The notes beneath the pieces were generated by a model. It did no database searches. It was not told where the DNA came from and saw only the letters and a program-made list of their open reading frames with translations. From Malurus cyaneus samueli (lineage: Eukaryota; Chordata; Aves; Passeriformes; Maluridae): DNA of 64,000 bases. The position numbers were made by a program, and so were the translations under genes. Shown here piece by piece: positions 23,701-36,200 of this stretch; within the stretch, counting starts at the first letter, position 1, and every line of letters starts with the position of its first letter. The DNA is taken from the NCBI GenBank assembly GCA_009741485.1, contig CM019218.1, positions 45,222,840 through 45,286,839 on the forward strand, written 5' to 3'.

Positions 23701-26700
23701 CGCATGTGGGAACACTGCGCACCACTGTGCTTTGCAACAACACTCCACTGGGGAGAAAGGGGGGAAAGGGAGAGAGTAGAACAGTCATGTAAGGGCTGAC
23801 TCAGTGAACAAATGCTCACTTAGTGGAACAAGCAGAAGAAACTAACAAGACAGTAAGGAACATCCCAGCTTGCAGGCTGGAAGAGCTGTCACCAAGCACT
23901 CAGACCTGCAGCACTAATGGGCTCTCCAAGTCAGAATCACGAGCAAACAGACCTCAGGCCTGTTCCTCCTCTCATCAGCAGTGGCAGATTAAAGTCAGCA
24001 GAACTATTCTGACATACATTCCCATATTTGTGTGCCAGATGGGAAATAAGTAACACATTTTTAAGAGTGAGAGTGACTAACCATTGAAACAGCCTAGCAG
24101 GGGAAGCAGCAGATTCTGTTTCTGAGCCCAAACTGGATGGCTGCTTTGTGCAGACTGTTTTAGGGAGACACCAAAGCTCATTGTGAGGACAGCAGTATAA
24201 ATTCTGTGATTAGAGAACATACTATTCAATCTGGCTCTAAATTTTATTAATCTATAATAGTCCAGAGTCTATAGGAGGAGCACTGGGCACTGAATTATTG
24301 TTTCCCAAAGGGGTGCACAGACCGAGATTCTGGTGTACTTGCAATGCAAGATTCAAAGTTGATTTTTTCATAACATATCTACTGGTATAATCATATAATT
24401 TGAAATTCACATTAGTTCATCTAAACTGGTTATAATAGAAATGAACGAAGTTTCTATTTTTTTGAATGAGTATATTTGCTCTGTGTTATGATTTTGGATA
24501 AGCAGAATAAAGCACAATCAACAGGCAAAATCAGTGACCGCAACTTCTCTTTCACTATTGTATTTCTGCTCATTAATCCCATTTAAGATTCCAGCCAAAT
24601 TTTAGGAGATGGACAAAAATTGTTGAGGTAGAATTTACCTCTACAATAAAATACAATTTTGGAAATTCAGAATATAAAATAGTAATACCAAAGATTCATT
24701 TCCACATCAGCTCTTCCAGATGGCAAAGCCTGTGAGGTAGTTAAAAATAATTTCTTATAAAAAATACATGTAGTTCTCTCCAAACAACTAATACAGTTTG
24801 AAAGTGTTTGTGTCCTCGCATCCATTTCCCCCTAATGAACTGTGGTACAAGAATATCCAATGAAGATGGGTCCATGCTACTGTAACTGGCAATTGGCAAA
24901 ACTGATTCAGAAAGCTTCATCAGATGAGTTTTGTAAAAAGTTCTAGATGAACCAGCTTTTGATAAATGAGCTTAATTGTGCCTACGCTTATATCTCCTTT
25001 TAGCAACAACGAACATGCCACCAGCCACAACACTTTGCACTGGTTCAATTCATCCTGATGGTCTGGTGCATGAAAGAGGTAAGATATAATCTAAACTGTG
25101 ACATTTTATTCTTGGTGTTTCATTATTATTCATTCAGTATTCATTGCAAAGCATCTCATCTTGATTAATGAAGTGGATATTCATGTGGATTTCCCTTTAC
25201 TTCAATTAAAACTGCGTTATAATTCACAACTAGCATAACTAATTGAAGTAATGCTTCTTTTTTCAACCACATAATCTATTCATTATGAAAGTATGTAATA
25301 GTCTTATTGTCTGCTCATTAGGAAGTTGCATGAAAAGAATAGACCAGAAGTTGTTTCTTGAAATAAAAGAAACTAAAAGCTGATTTTCTTCTGCCATTTA
25401 AATATATAGATGGATGTGAATATTTGTGAATTTCCCATTCACACATGTGTCCATCTCCAGTCATCACTGTACATAAAAAAGGAACTATTCTGTTAAGAAA
25501 GGAGTGGTCCAGAGCAGTCCCAAGACACCTTACTGGACTGTGAGCAAGTGAACGCAGCACTTTCCATCCACCAGCTCCATTTCCAGTCCCGTGATTTCTG
25601 CCCCTCATGTCAAACAACTGAAGCTATCTGGGATCTCAGCGTCCACCTTCAGAGTTCAGCATAAAAGACAACATCTTTACTGCTCCCAGGCAGAGCAGCC
25701 AGATCCCCTAAGGACTGGTTGCACTAGAGCAGGCCAAAAGGCTTCTCTCTGCCCCCACAGGACCTAGCCTGTCAGTATTGGTGTTCAGACAAAGCTGACT
25801 TCTTCCAAAACCTCAGCTTTGGGTCCAAGTGCTTTTTTCAATTCTTGAGATCAGACAAAGATCCACATAACTGATGTCATTCAGGGATCAAGTCATGTGC
25901 TGTGGTAAATATGGTGAATGAGCTTACTTTTGATTTCTATTTTACGAAATGTTGCAGAATGTTGACTCTTAGAATTTCTACTCCTGCCTTCACATTTGCA
26001 GTCTCTTGAGTAATTTCCCCTTTTCTTGAACAATGTGGTTTTTTCTGCTTCAAACAATAAACCAAACTAAGTACTTCTTCACAGTGTCTTCTAGTTTTAC
26101 CATCTCCTTCCTTTACATAGAACAGGGTTTAAAAACTTATTTCCAAACCCATTTTTGACACAGTCTTGCACTGCATCAAAGTTAAAAGACACATTTTCTG
26201 GGGTAGGCAGATACTCCTTCTCTTTTCAGCTACTGGTGTTCTTTGTAATGCGCAAACAACAGACAGCTATTTCAGCAGAGCCCAGATTAAGCTGTGTTTT
26301 CCTGGAAAAAAATATATTACCAAGCAGTAACAAACACAGCTGTTTGGTTTTCGTTTTGGGTCAGGTGGTAGGAGATCTGAAATTAATTCAATCTCCAGGA
26401 TTCAAATCCTGAATGAACATAAATAATATGAAAATCTACCACTTGAGAAATTACAGTATATGTTCATTTTTCACTGCCTCTCTTTTAGGAACAAATTCTA
26501 CTTCCTATTACCCCAATGTAATAGGAAGCCACAGCACTGGGGGTGATCTTGCACTGAAGTATACACTTGTAATTAGGGGTGGTCCTCCATCCAAAAGTGA
26601 GAGGCATTGTATGAAAAACGCTCATTACTTATAAACAGTGGAGGGCTGCAGGCAACTACCAGCTGAGCTAATATCTATGTTCAAATTCCTGAGGAATGCT

Positions 26701-29604
26701 TTTAAATGCATTTTAAGACACAAGTTTAAAAAATGGAAATCCTGAAGAAATTATGTGTTGGTTTTTAGTATTTTTCCTCACTAGTCTTAGAAATTTCTTC
26801 AAAATCTCTCATACAGATCGAGTTGTTAATTAAAGAGGTTGCTTTATGCTCAAAAAAACTCATTTCAACAAGCAAATCCTCCTCCTTGTTCTTTGTTCCC
26901 CTTCCACATTGTCCTATCTTCACAGCTATGGCTCCTTATCTGAAATTGGCACCCAAATCATTCTCTGTGAGGATGTAAGGGGGTCTTTTTCCTTCTGTAC
27001 TATTTTTTTTTCCTTTTTGGAACTGCCCTTGACATTTTGCAGGCAAGTTCTCAGCTCCAAAAGAACAGTGCATGACTGCTGTGGGTGTTATGCGAACGGA
27101 AATTATGTGATTTGGATTTTTACGTGAGAATTCCAGAAGGAGGCAAAATGTTGCAAATAACCTTCATAAATAATTTTAAACAAAGCTCAGGAAATGCCAA
27201 TGATTTATCTCTCAATATCCAAAAAAGAAGTTCACTCTGCTCTATGACTCCTGTTAAGTAAGTATGCTTGCTTAAGATACAATTGAAAAAGTACTGTGTT
27301 GCTGTTTACGTTTTTCATTTTGTATCTCCTGTCCAGGCACAGCTCACTGCTGGCAGTTCTTAATTTGTACTCTGCAGTATTTCATCATCCAAAAAAAGAG
27401 TCCCTCTGGGGCTACAGAATAAATGGCTGGAAGGAGAAAGGTATGAACCAAAACGTCTGGGGAAGGCTGGAGCGAAAAGCTGGTGACATCTATGGAGCTG
27501 TGGAGTTACTGCAGTTTCCCTTGGCCTTCCCTTTCCTCAGCCATTCAGGGTAGGAAATCATCCTTTACTCAGCGTGGGATTCCACACTTAAAATGCCAGT
27601 CTGCTTATTTGTTGTCCTGTACTGCCTCACGCATTTATTTATGTCAATACAAAATCTTGCATAAGCAGATTACTGTTTTATAAGGAATGCTCTTTACAGA
27701 TGGACAGCCAGACAGCAAAGAGCCTGGCTTGTTTAGTCCAAGTCAGTGATGAGAATTGATTGGGAAGGAGATATATCTCTACTGTAAAATACCACTTTTC
27801 ATAACCAACTTAAAGGAAAGAAAGTTTATTTTACCAGCCAGAGATGCAGTTTCAGGACAGCAGCAGATGTTCTGTTCCATCAATCTTTGACATTCCAAGA
27901 CAGGTTGAAATGAGATTTGGAAACAAAAACAACAACACTTAGAGCACAAGAGTAAAGTTTAGGAGTTTGTGATAATTCCCCTTACTGATCTGCCCCTAGG
28001 CTTAAAGGTATGATAGTGCATGAGCTGGTTTTGAGCTGTTTTGTGAGAATACACAGTTACAAAATTCTCTCTTGCATCATTGGTTTTACATAAAGAAAAT
28101 AACTGTCTACAGTCAAGTCTATTTACTAGCATTTCTCCCAGATAAGTTTAATACTGTTCAATAAAAGCTCACCTGTCTTCATAACAAGATACATTTTACT
28201 TATTTAGCATGTAAAAGCAACAATAGCATATCCCACATTAATTTCAAGGTGTTAGAAATAATTTATTTATCCACTTACACCTATTTTTAATTCTGCATTT
28301 ATTGCTTAGCTGCCCCAGAAGGGCTTGGGTTCCAATACCTCTATTCAGTGAGAAATGGCCTCAGTCTGGTGCTCTGATACAAAACAGAGAGAAAAAAATA
28401 TTGTCACCCTTTTTTCTTACCAGAAGGAACTGAGGGACATAGAAACTTGCTCATACACTCCAAAGGTCTGTGTCAGAGACGGAATTTTAATTTAGATCCC
28501 TTGAGTCTCTGCAGTGCCGTTTCTAGTGACTCAGTGAAAGCAGAGTTGAATTTCTGTCACATTTCTGAAGGCAGAGAGCCTCACACAGGCCTCCTTCAGC
28601 TTCCATACATGACTGCAATGCCTCGGAGAGTTGCTCTGAGTGACAAGAGGTGCTTTCTTTCCCTGCTGGCAAGATAAGTGTGTTTATTATTTTTCCAGCC
28701 TGCATTTTGGAAGGTTACTTATGCAGGCTTAGAAGTTCACATGTGACTCTTCTGTGCCAGCACTCAAGAGTCATGGTCCCTGCTGCTGAATATTTGCATT
28801 GCTCTTTTGATCCACAGCTTTGAAGAGACATCTATCAGAGAAGAGGGGGAACTGCCACAGCAGTCTTTTCTATAAGTATTTATTTATGCTTATAAAACCA
28901 GATGGGACAGGTGCCCATCCTGTGCTCTAGGCACTCCTGATGATTATTTAAAAGCACAATACAACAGAAAGACAAAACCAGTAGACACACACAGCAGCAA
29001 TCTTTGCTTAGAGCCTACATCAAAACTGAGAGAGTAATGTGAAAGAGAGAGAATACACATGCCTCTGGGGTTAAAAAAATCCCATGCACTAAGAAGCAGC
29101 TGGGTTTCCAAAAACCCAAGAATTTTCCAACTCCTCCAATCACAATAGACTAGGGAATTCTGCAAAAATATGGGTAGAAGCACCCAGGTCAGGCAGTCTG
29201 ACCATAACAGAGCAGGTCCCGTGAACATCCAGAATGTGGTTTATCTATGCAAATTAAAAAACCCAAACAAACAATAAATACCAACAGTAATTTTTCTTGA
29301 TGTCTGAAGAGCTTCTCAAAATTTCTGACCTGTAAAGCTCAAGCAATTGCTCATCGCTGGTCACATGTATCAGTAACTCCATATAAAAATGCCCCACTAC
29401 TCTCTCTTACTCATGCTCCTGAAGGTACCAGGGATAAAGTACAGCAACTTCACAGTCTCTGCTCTGATCCAGTATAACAACATTCAACCAGAGGATGCAA
29501 CCATAACTTCAATGTCACTGGGGGGAAAAAAATAAAAAACAAAAAAAACCAACAAAAGCCAAAAACCAAACCCACAGAAAAATATTGACAAATGCCTTTA
29601 CCGC
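20797..29604 (-). repeat. Arm B': inverted copy of 6495-15224
   Basis: 8.8-kb reverse complement of arm B, about 80 bases longer because B has lost single bases in many places. It is flanked by single-copy DNA on both sides (segment C to the left, the right flank beyond 29604), so it looks like the native copy. Apart from the candidate regulatory patch near 23310-23470 I see no gene, RNA or known mobile element within it. Open frames seen on one arm and identical on the other (for example 20895-21122 and its mate at 14901-15128) simply reflect the duplication. Confidence 0.95.
23310..23470. promoter_or_regulatory. Candidate regulatory patch, second copy
   Basis: Mate of 12560-12760. The CTCF-like motif GCAGGCACCAGGTGGCGAC lies on the plus strand at 23346-23364, and the X-box-like sequence just before it. 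A short part differs from arm B (TTGTAACGTCG here against TTGTCGTCG there, compared on one strand). If both copies are real, the two CTCF-like motifs point away from each other. Confidence 0.35.
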
Positions 29605-32600
29605 CTCCCCCCCTTTCCTTCTAGAGAAGATTAGAATCTTTTCTAATCATTCACTGGAAGCTGTTGTTTTCTCCCAGGAGGTGAAAGCTGCCTTGAGAGA
29701 GTATTCCTGAAGTACTTTAAGTGGCTTTCAGAGCAAGAAGTGACTTTTAGGCAGGCAGAACAAACCAGAAGGTTTAGAACACCCCACTGGAGGGGCAGCT
29801 GAGAGCTCAGAGTGCCTCACAACACAGAATTACAGCCCCCCTCAGAGAGGAAGCAGGCATTGAGAACCAATTGTCAAATATATCCCAGTGAAATCCCAGC
29901 CACTCCAGCAGCAATTCTTTGCCTTCCTGCAAAGAAGCTGAATTGGCAGCCAAAGACTAAGTGTGTACTGCAAGAAAATACACAATTATTTTCTTAAAAA
30001 ATCATGTCCTAGTTCATATTTTCTTTAGATGTAAGTTTTCTAGAAGGTCCAGGCTGGTTTCTGTAGTTCTGGTAACTAAGCAAGTTTTTTGAAAAGTCTC
30101 TGCATTTGGCATATTGGAAAATATTTGGACAGCACGAAGGTTCACTGATTTTACTCTTATTAGAATTATTTAAACACCTCTAAACTGATGAAGGGATTCC
30201 TCCAGTCTCCTGATGCCAAGGGCCGCAGCCTTTGCTCCTTCTCACCAAGAAACTCCATGTTGTCGAGCCAAACTGGAATAATTTCAAGTCACATGCATGT
30301 TAATTTGTGCTTCTGAACTTCAGCACTGCTGCCTTGGGGTTTTTTGCTTCAGTCCTAGCTGAGTTCTCCTGTTAATTCTGAATGGGCACAAGGTAGGGCA
30401 ACCAACAGTGTGCCCTGGGGCTCACCTGGCCCCAGGCAATTTAGGGAGACCCAAAGAGCTGGCATGACAATCATGAATTTTTCAGGTGACACACAGACAA
30501 GTCAGAAACAGAAAAAAAGTTGAACTGAAATCAAATTAAAAAATCAGAAGTTCAGGAAATATAATACAGCCAATTCATTTTGGGACTACAGAAATATCTG
30601 AGGCTTCTATTTCTAATCAGCACTTTTTGTAACTTTTCAACCCACAGAAAGGAAAGGAATTATCAATATTACTGTGTTTGGCCCAATTCCTGATATGCAA
30701 AAATTTTCAAATACCAGATTTTCACATGGGACAAAATGTTTACATTTATCTTCTTTTTTACTGCACAGAGTGGAAAAGAATCCAAGTTATAAATATATGA
30801 ACCTCCAGATTACTTTTGCTTTTAGATGGAGAGATGGAGGCACAAAGACACTGAGCTCTGACTGATGCGAGGATGGAAACACCTAGTAAACCACTCAAAT
30901 TACTCTCAGGATCCAGCAGTTCTGACTCTTTGTCCACTGCTGTAATGATTAAATAATGATGCCAGCCATGATAAAACCATATAACAGGAGAAGGTGGGCA
31001 TTAGAACGGCTGCAATTAGCAACAGCTAGGCTAATCTTATATAGTCTGTGTAATCTAAACACTTAAATAAAATACTTTGTCCAACCCACAGAGGAAAATT
31101 GTATCACTCTATACTCCTACAATGCATTGTACTATGTTTCTTGTTAAAACAGTATCAACAGTTTGTCTAACACTTTTTACTAACACATTCTTAAGCTGGA
31201 AATAGGAAGTGAGTAATAACACAAGCAAGAGCCTTTCCTGTGTAACTTTTGTGTGTGTATGCAATGTGTTAGTGATGTGTGTCACTGCTCTGAACCAACA
31301 AGAGAGATACTGGGTTGCTTGAGTCCTGGCTGGCATGAAATTGAAACTGAAGATCACCCCTTTGTATCCCTCCTGCTCTCGGGGACATTGCATCAATACA
31401 GACAGGAGTTCCATGTTGTAAAAGAGTTAATGTCCACACAATTTACATTTAAATGAAAGGATTAAAATACAGTAAATTTAACAAGCAAAACAGATCTCTG
31501 AGTGAATGAACTTGGAAATATAGGTCTAGTCATGACTCAGTGCTGCCCTAGGTGAGTCTCTCCCATTGCAATGGAAACTGGAAGGGATCTTTCAGTTGAT
31601 ACTCTGGCAAATAAATAGGAACTTACTCTTAACTCTTTGTTTTCTTGGATGTTGAACTATTCCAATAGCTATTTGCATTCAAACAGCTCTAGGCAGTCAC
31701 ATGAAGAACATGGAAAAAAGAAATATAAAATTTGAGGCCTTGTAAGATTTTGCCCATTCTGGATATAGGTAGACATAACTTGCATCAGCTTCAGAAGAAT
31801 TGCCCTGGCTTATGCCATGGATGAGCGTGACCTTTGAGCATGTTTATTCTATATGCTAACTCTAATATATGTAGGTATGAGCTCAGAATAGCCCTTTGAA
31901 GTTGGGCCTGGAGCAAGAGGTTAAGGAGGCAGTAAGGCAGCTTTGTCCACAACCATACCATTTAAATAAATTACAAAAGTTCAAAGGAAAGTAAGCTCTG
32001 AAGAACTCAAGAAAGAAACTGCAGTACTTAATAGTTTTGACCCATCATTTCAGTTTAGAAGGAATCTTCCTGTTACTTCAACTGTATTCTGATCTATTAT
32101 TTTGCTAGTATATTGCTGATATATTTGAATCTTCAATGACACTAATATACAAACTAGTGCTGCAGTGTCATCACACAATGTCCTGTCTTGACCCTCCAGA
32201 CCAGGAATGAGACAGAGTTCTCAGGGTGCAAGGCCTTTTTCTTCCCTCATACCCCATCCACTCCACTCTCAGTGAAGTCCCAGAGCCTGGGGTCCTCTCT
32301 GGTGGAGCCTGAGAACACAGTAAGCACTCTTTGCCATTTATCTAAGTCTTCACAGGAACTAGGTGGCACTACAGCAAAGTCAAGCTACACCCCCAGAGTC
32401 TTCAGCTTGTCCCTTTCACAACTGCAACCAGAGAGAGATTTCCTTCAACAAGTAATAGTTAAGAGCTGAAATTTATCCCTCCCTCTTTTTCTTCAGAACC
32501 AAGCTATCAGGTGGGCATCAAGAAGCCAGATAAAACCAAAACCATTCTCAACAGTCCACTTTCAATTAATCAAGATCCATTTCCCTGACAAAGTAGCATT

Positions 32601-32699
32601 TTGCAATAGGTCCTGATGACCAGAGCTCACAGTTCCAAGCTTGTCCATTGCTTTATTCTGATGACATTATTTCATACCAGAAGTAGATAAAAAGATGAA
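29605..32699. other. Single-copy non-coding DNA
   Basis: AT-rich sequence beyond the inverted arm. No exon with convincing splice signals, no RNA gene and no repeat of a family I recognise. The open frames at 29812, 30674, 31109 and 32188 are under about 100 codons and isolated. Confidence 0.55.
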
Positions 32700-33223
32700 A
32701 TGTAATTCACTCACTCCCCCTATAGCAGGTTGGGGGGAGAGAATGAGAAGAATAAAAGTGGGAAACCTCATGGGTTAAGATAAAGACTGTTTTATAGGTA
32801 AAGCAAAAGCCATGCATGCAAGCAAAGCAAAATAAAGAATTGATTCCTGCTCCCCAAGGGCAGGCAGGTGTTCAGCCATGCCCAGGACAACCGGGCTCCA
32901 TCACACGTCACAGTGACTGGGGATGGAAAACGCCATCATTCCAAACATTCCCCCCTTCCTTCTTCTTCCTCAGTTTTGTAACTGAGCCTGATGCCATATG
33001 GTGAGGAACATCCCTCTGGTCAGCTGGGGTCAGCTGACTGTGTCCACTGTGTCCCCTCACAGCTTCTTGAGCACTCCAAACCTCCCCATTGATGGGGTGG
33101 GTTGAGAGGCAGAAAAGGTCTTGGCTTGCTCAGCAATAATGAAAATGTCCCTGTGTCACCAACATTGCTTCCAGCACAAATACTATGAAGAAAATTAACT
33201 CTAGCCCAGCCAAAACCAGCACA
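32700..33223 (+). mobile_element. Second avian ERV LTR, 5' end degraded
   Basis: The run CACTCACTCCCCC, the segment GGTTAAGATAAAGACTGTTT, TAGGTAAAGCAAAAGCCATG, AGGCAGGTGTTCAGCCATG, CCCCCCTTCCTTCTTCTTCC, then GAAGAAAATTAACTCTAGCC and the terminus AAAACCAGCACA match, from memory, a widespread bird ERVL-type LTR in sense orientation. The right end is clear at 33223. The expected start (TGT.GTGGTTTAACCCC) is not visible, so the first 50 or so bases are lost or too diverged, and no target-site duplication can be confirmed. Two AATAAA motifs lie near 32752 and 32832. It is about 520 bases long with no internal retroviral genes, so an old solo LTR. Confidence 0.82.
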
Positions 33224-36200
33224 ACCAGTAATTCTCACAGCTATACAGCTTGGAGCAAGTGCACTTGCTTTCTTTAATAATACCCATTTACTTCTTGCCT
33301 CCTCCTACTCAGGCCTGTGACAGTCCACCCCCACTTCATTTTAAGAAGATGAAGCAACAAAGTAGGGATAAAGAGGAAGGATGGGGATGTATATATGCAG
33401 TATGTGTAGATATATCACTATATGTAGTGATACAACAGTTGGCAACAGGTAAATGATTTCTTTTTTTATCTTAAGATGAAGCTCTCTTTCCAGCTGAAGT
33501 TTGGATGACCTTTCAGTTTCTCTTGCTGAATTCCATGCTCAAGTGCCATATGGATCCCATGCCATTTACTCCTACTGTGAGTGTCACACACACAAACTGG
33601 TGCACTTTCCCAGGCACTGGATAATGGGAATGGCTTATTTCTTTCTTATGTGGTTATCACAAAGAGTTAAAATTCTATGTTTCTAGCAGTATATAAACTT
33701 TAACAGTGTAGAGAGGTAATAAATTGCATGACAGACAGGACTGTTAAACAATAGCAATAAGGCTCTGCAAAGACAGTTACTCCCAACTGGTTAGTTCTAG
33801 TGAAGGAGGCTCAAATCAAGTTTTCCCCAAAACGTATATTTATGCCCTCTATAATATTTTTTTCCAACTGCAAGTAAGTCAGACTATGTTATAGTTATTA
33901 GTGCAGAAAGTTTGTATAACAACAAAAAAAACAGGCTAAAAATTAAAAATACATGCATGCATTAAGAAGATTGATGATGTCCATAAAGGGCTTATGCACA
34001 TATTCTGTAAATAGCATTCTAGAAAAATGATTGCTGACATCTGCTGCAAAAAGAGTAGAAAATTGTCTAAGTTACGCTAGAAAACTGTCGCCTGACATAG
34101 ACTATTATTCAGTTTTTTTCATTGTCATTCTTGATTATTAATACTTTTCAAATGGGGAAAACTTGATTCATAAACTCCCATATGTCACAGCTTGGAGTAA
34201 CTTCTGAGCACTGCCTGGTGAACTGGCTTTGTCACAACAGGCAGAAAGAAAGGGCACTGCTGCTGGCAGTTCAGTGGAGCTAACTGACAACGAGACTGGG
34301 AACGAATACCAACTAGAAAAATTCAAAGAAAAAGCTTGACAACAGCTTCAGGTGCCAGACAAAGCAGTCTTGCAGAGCATATGCCAACTTCTGATGACTA
34401 CACACAATATGCAGGTCCTTGGTTTCTTAATCAAGTTGTTTTCAGCAAAGGGATTTATATATTATCTTTATGCTACCTGCCATGACATATAAATTAAAAT
34501 TCTTAGCTGATTATATGCCCTCAAACCCAATTAAACCAGAGACAAATCTTGTCTGTTACCAATATACTAAGGACATTTTAAAGACATCAGGATAGCATTA
34601 AAACCAAAGGAATTATTTCCTATGGCAGTGGTCTCATAGAAATGCAGTAGTGAAATTATCTCTGCTCAGGGTATTGATCATAAAACCCTAATCAGTTTGA
34701 TTTCCCTGGTTCTGTATTTTGGCTTGCCATCCCTCAAGGTCACCATTATTCACATATATCCTCTACATGTCTATGTACAACCATAATTACTGCTACATAC
34801 AGGCAATCAATAAACTCCAGTAGCAAAGGATATTTATCACAGACACATGGAAAACTTAGGAACTATAAGAGAAATTATTACTTTCGGAATAAACTACCTG
34901 AATTCCCATATTTTCAAATATTTCTGAGCTCAGTAGGACCATTTCAAGTCAGAAGATGCTTTCTATGAAACATTTTTCTTTGATTCTCTTGGACCAAATG
35001 TACTTGGTTGTGGTTTTGTTTCCAACGATAATTTTGGACATAAATTTTCTTTATTCTGGATCAAAAGACTTTTAAATCAGACACATAAACAGGTAAAAGT
35101 CTTTAGCCATAGCCAGCCAGAGAGATTCCAGCTTTCTCAAGTGTCTGTCAGTGCTGCTTAACAGCAAGGCATGCTGTGAAAGGCTTGTTTACTAATATTT
35201 GCAAGACTACAACAGATGTACAAAATGAGCTAGGCTACAGTGAACATTAAGAAAGGGCAGCTGATTGTTTAATCTAGACAGAGGGATTTTGCTAGAAACA
35301 CCACTAGCTGTTTGCTGGCTTGGAAATTTTTATAGTCAAGAGGAATTCTCTACAGCATCCACCTTTCCTTTCAGACTTGTGCTTCTGCCCCCCAAAATCA
35401 CTAAAGCTGGACTACGGATTTTTATACATAGGAAGGTCTGGCTGGTGATTGCTGTTGGTTTTGACAAAACTTTTTTGATTTGACTATTTATATGTAAAAT
35501 ATGCCACAGCGAGAAGGGAAAATGCATGCAGAGATGATGTTTTGAACTCTGGATGTGGACAGGAGGGATCCTGCAGAGATGAAACCAATCTAGGGATAAG
35601 TGGAGTACTTTAATGCTTTAGGAAGCTTGACATGTATTACAGGGCAACATTTTGGAGTTGACTGTGCACACCTCATTGGTTTCTTCATGGTTAGGTTTAC
35701 ACAGCAGCCATCAGTCTTTTTTCTTAGTGGCTAATACAATAAATTTTCATGCCTGTGAGTATATACAGATATAAAAATATATATGTGAGATTCTGTACTT
35801 CTCTATTTAGACTGCATCTAAAATCCAGCTCCTGTAGTTTCCTGCTTTTGTAAGAGTCTCACCTGCTTTGTTATGACTGAGTCTTGTTCAGTTGTTACAG
35901 AAAACTACAATCCTGGCCTCAGAAATTAACTATCCAAATTACAAAAAGGTATTTTAATCAGTGGTAAGTATCAGAGGAAAGAAGAACAATACAGATTATA
36001 AGATCAGGCAATTACATAAATTAACAAAACTATTTTGATTTTTAAATTTCCCCATCAAATCTTAATACCTAATATTTAGTTAATAATTTTTAATAACCAT
36101 TTCAAAATCAGGCTTGTCCAGCTGAGCAATCGTGAATTGTCAAGAGTGCCAAAAAGTGATTTTGAAATTTTAATTGCACTGCATTTGTGGATTCTGTCTC

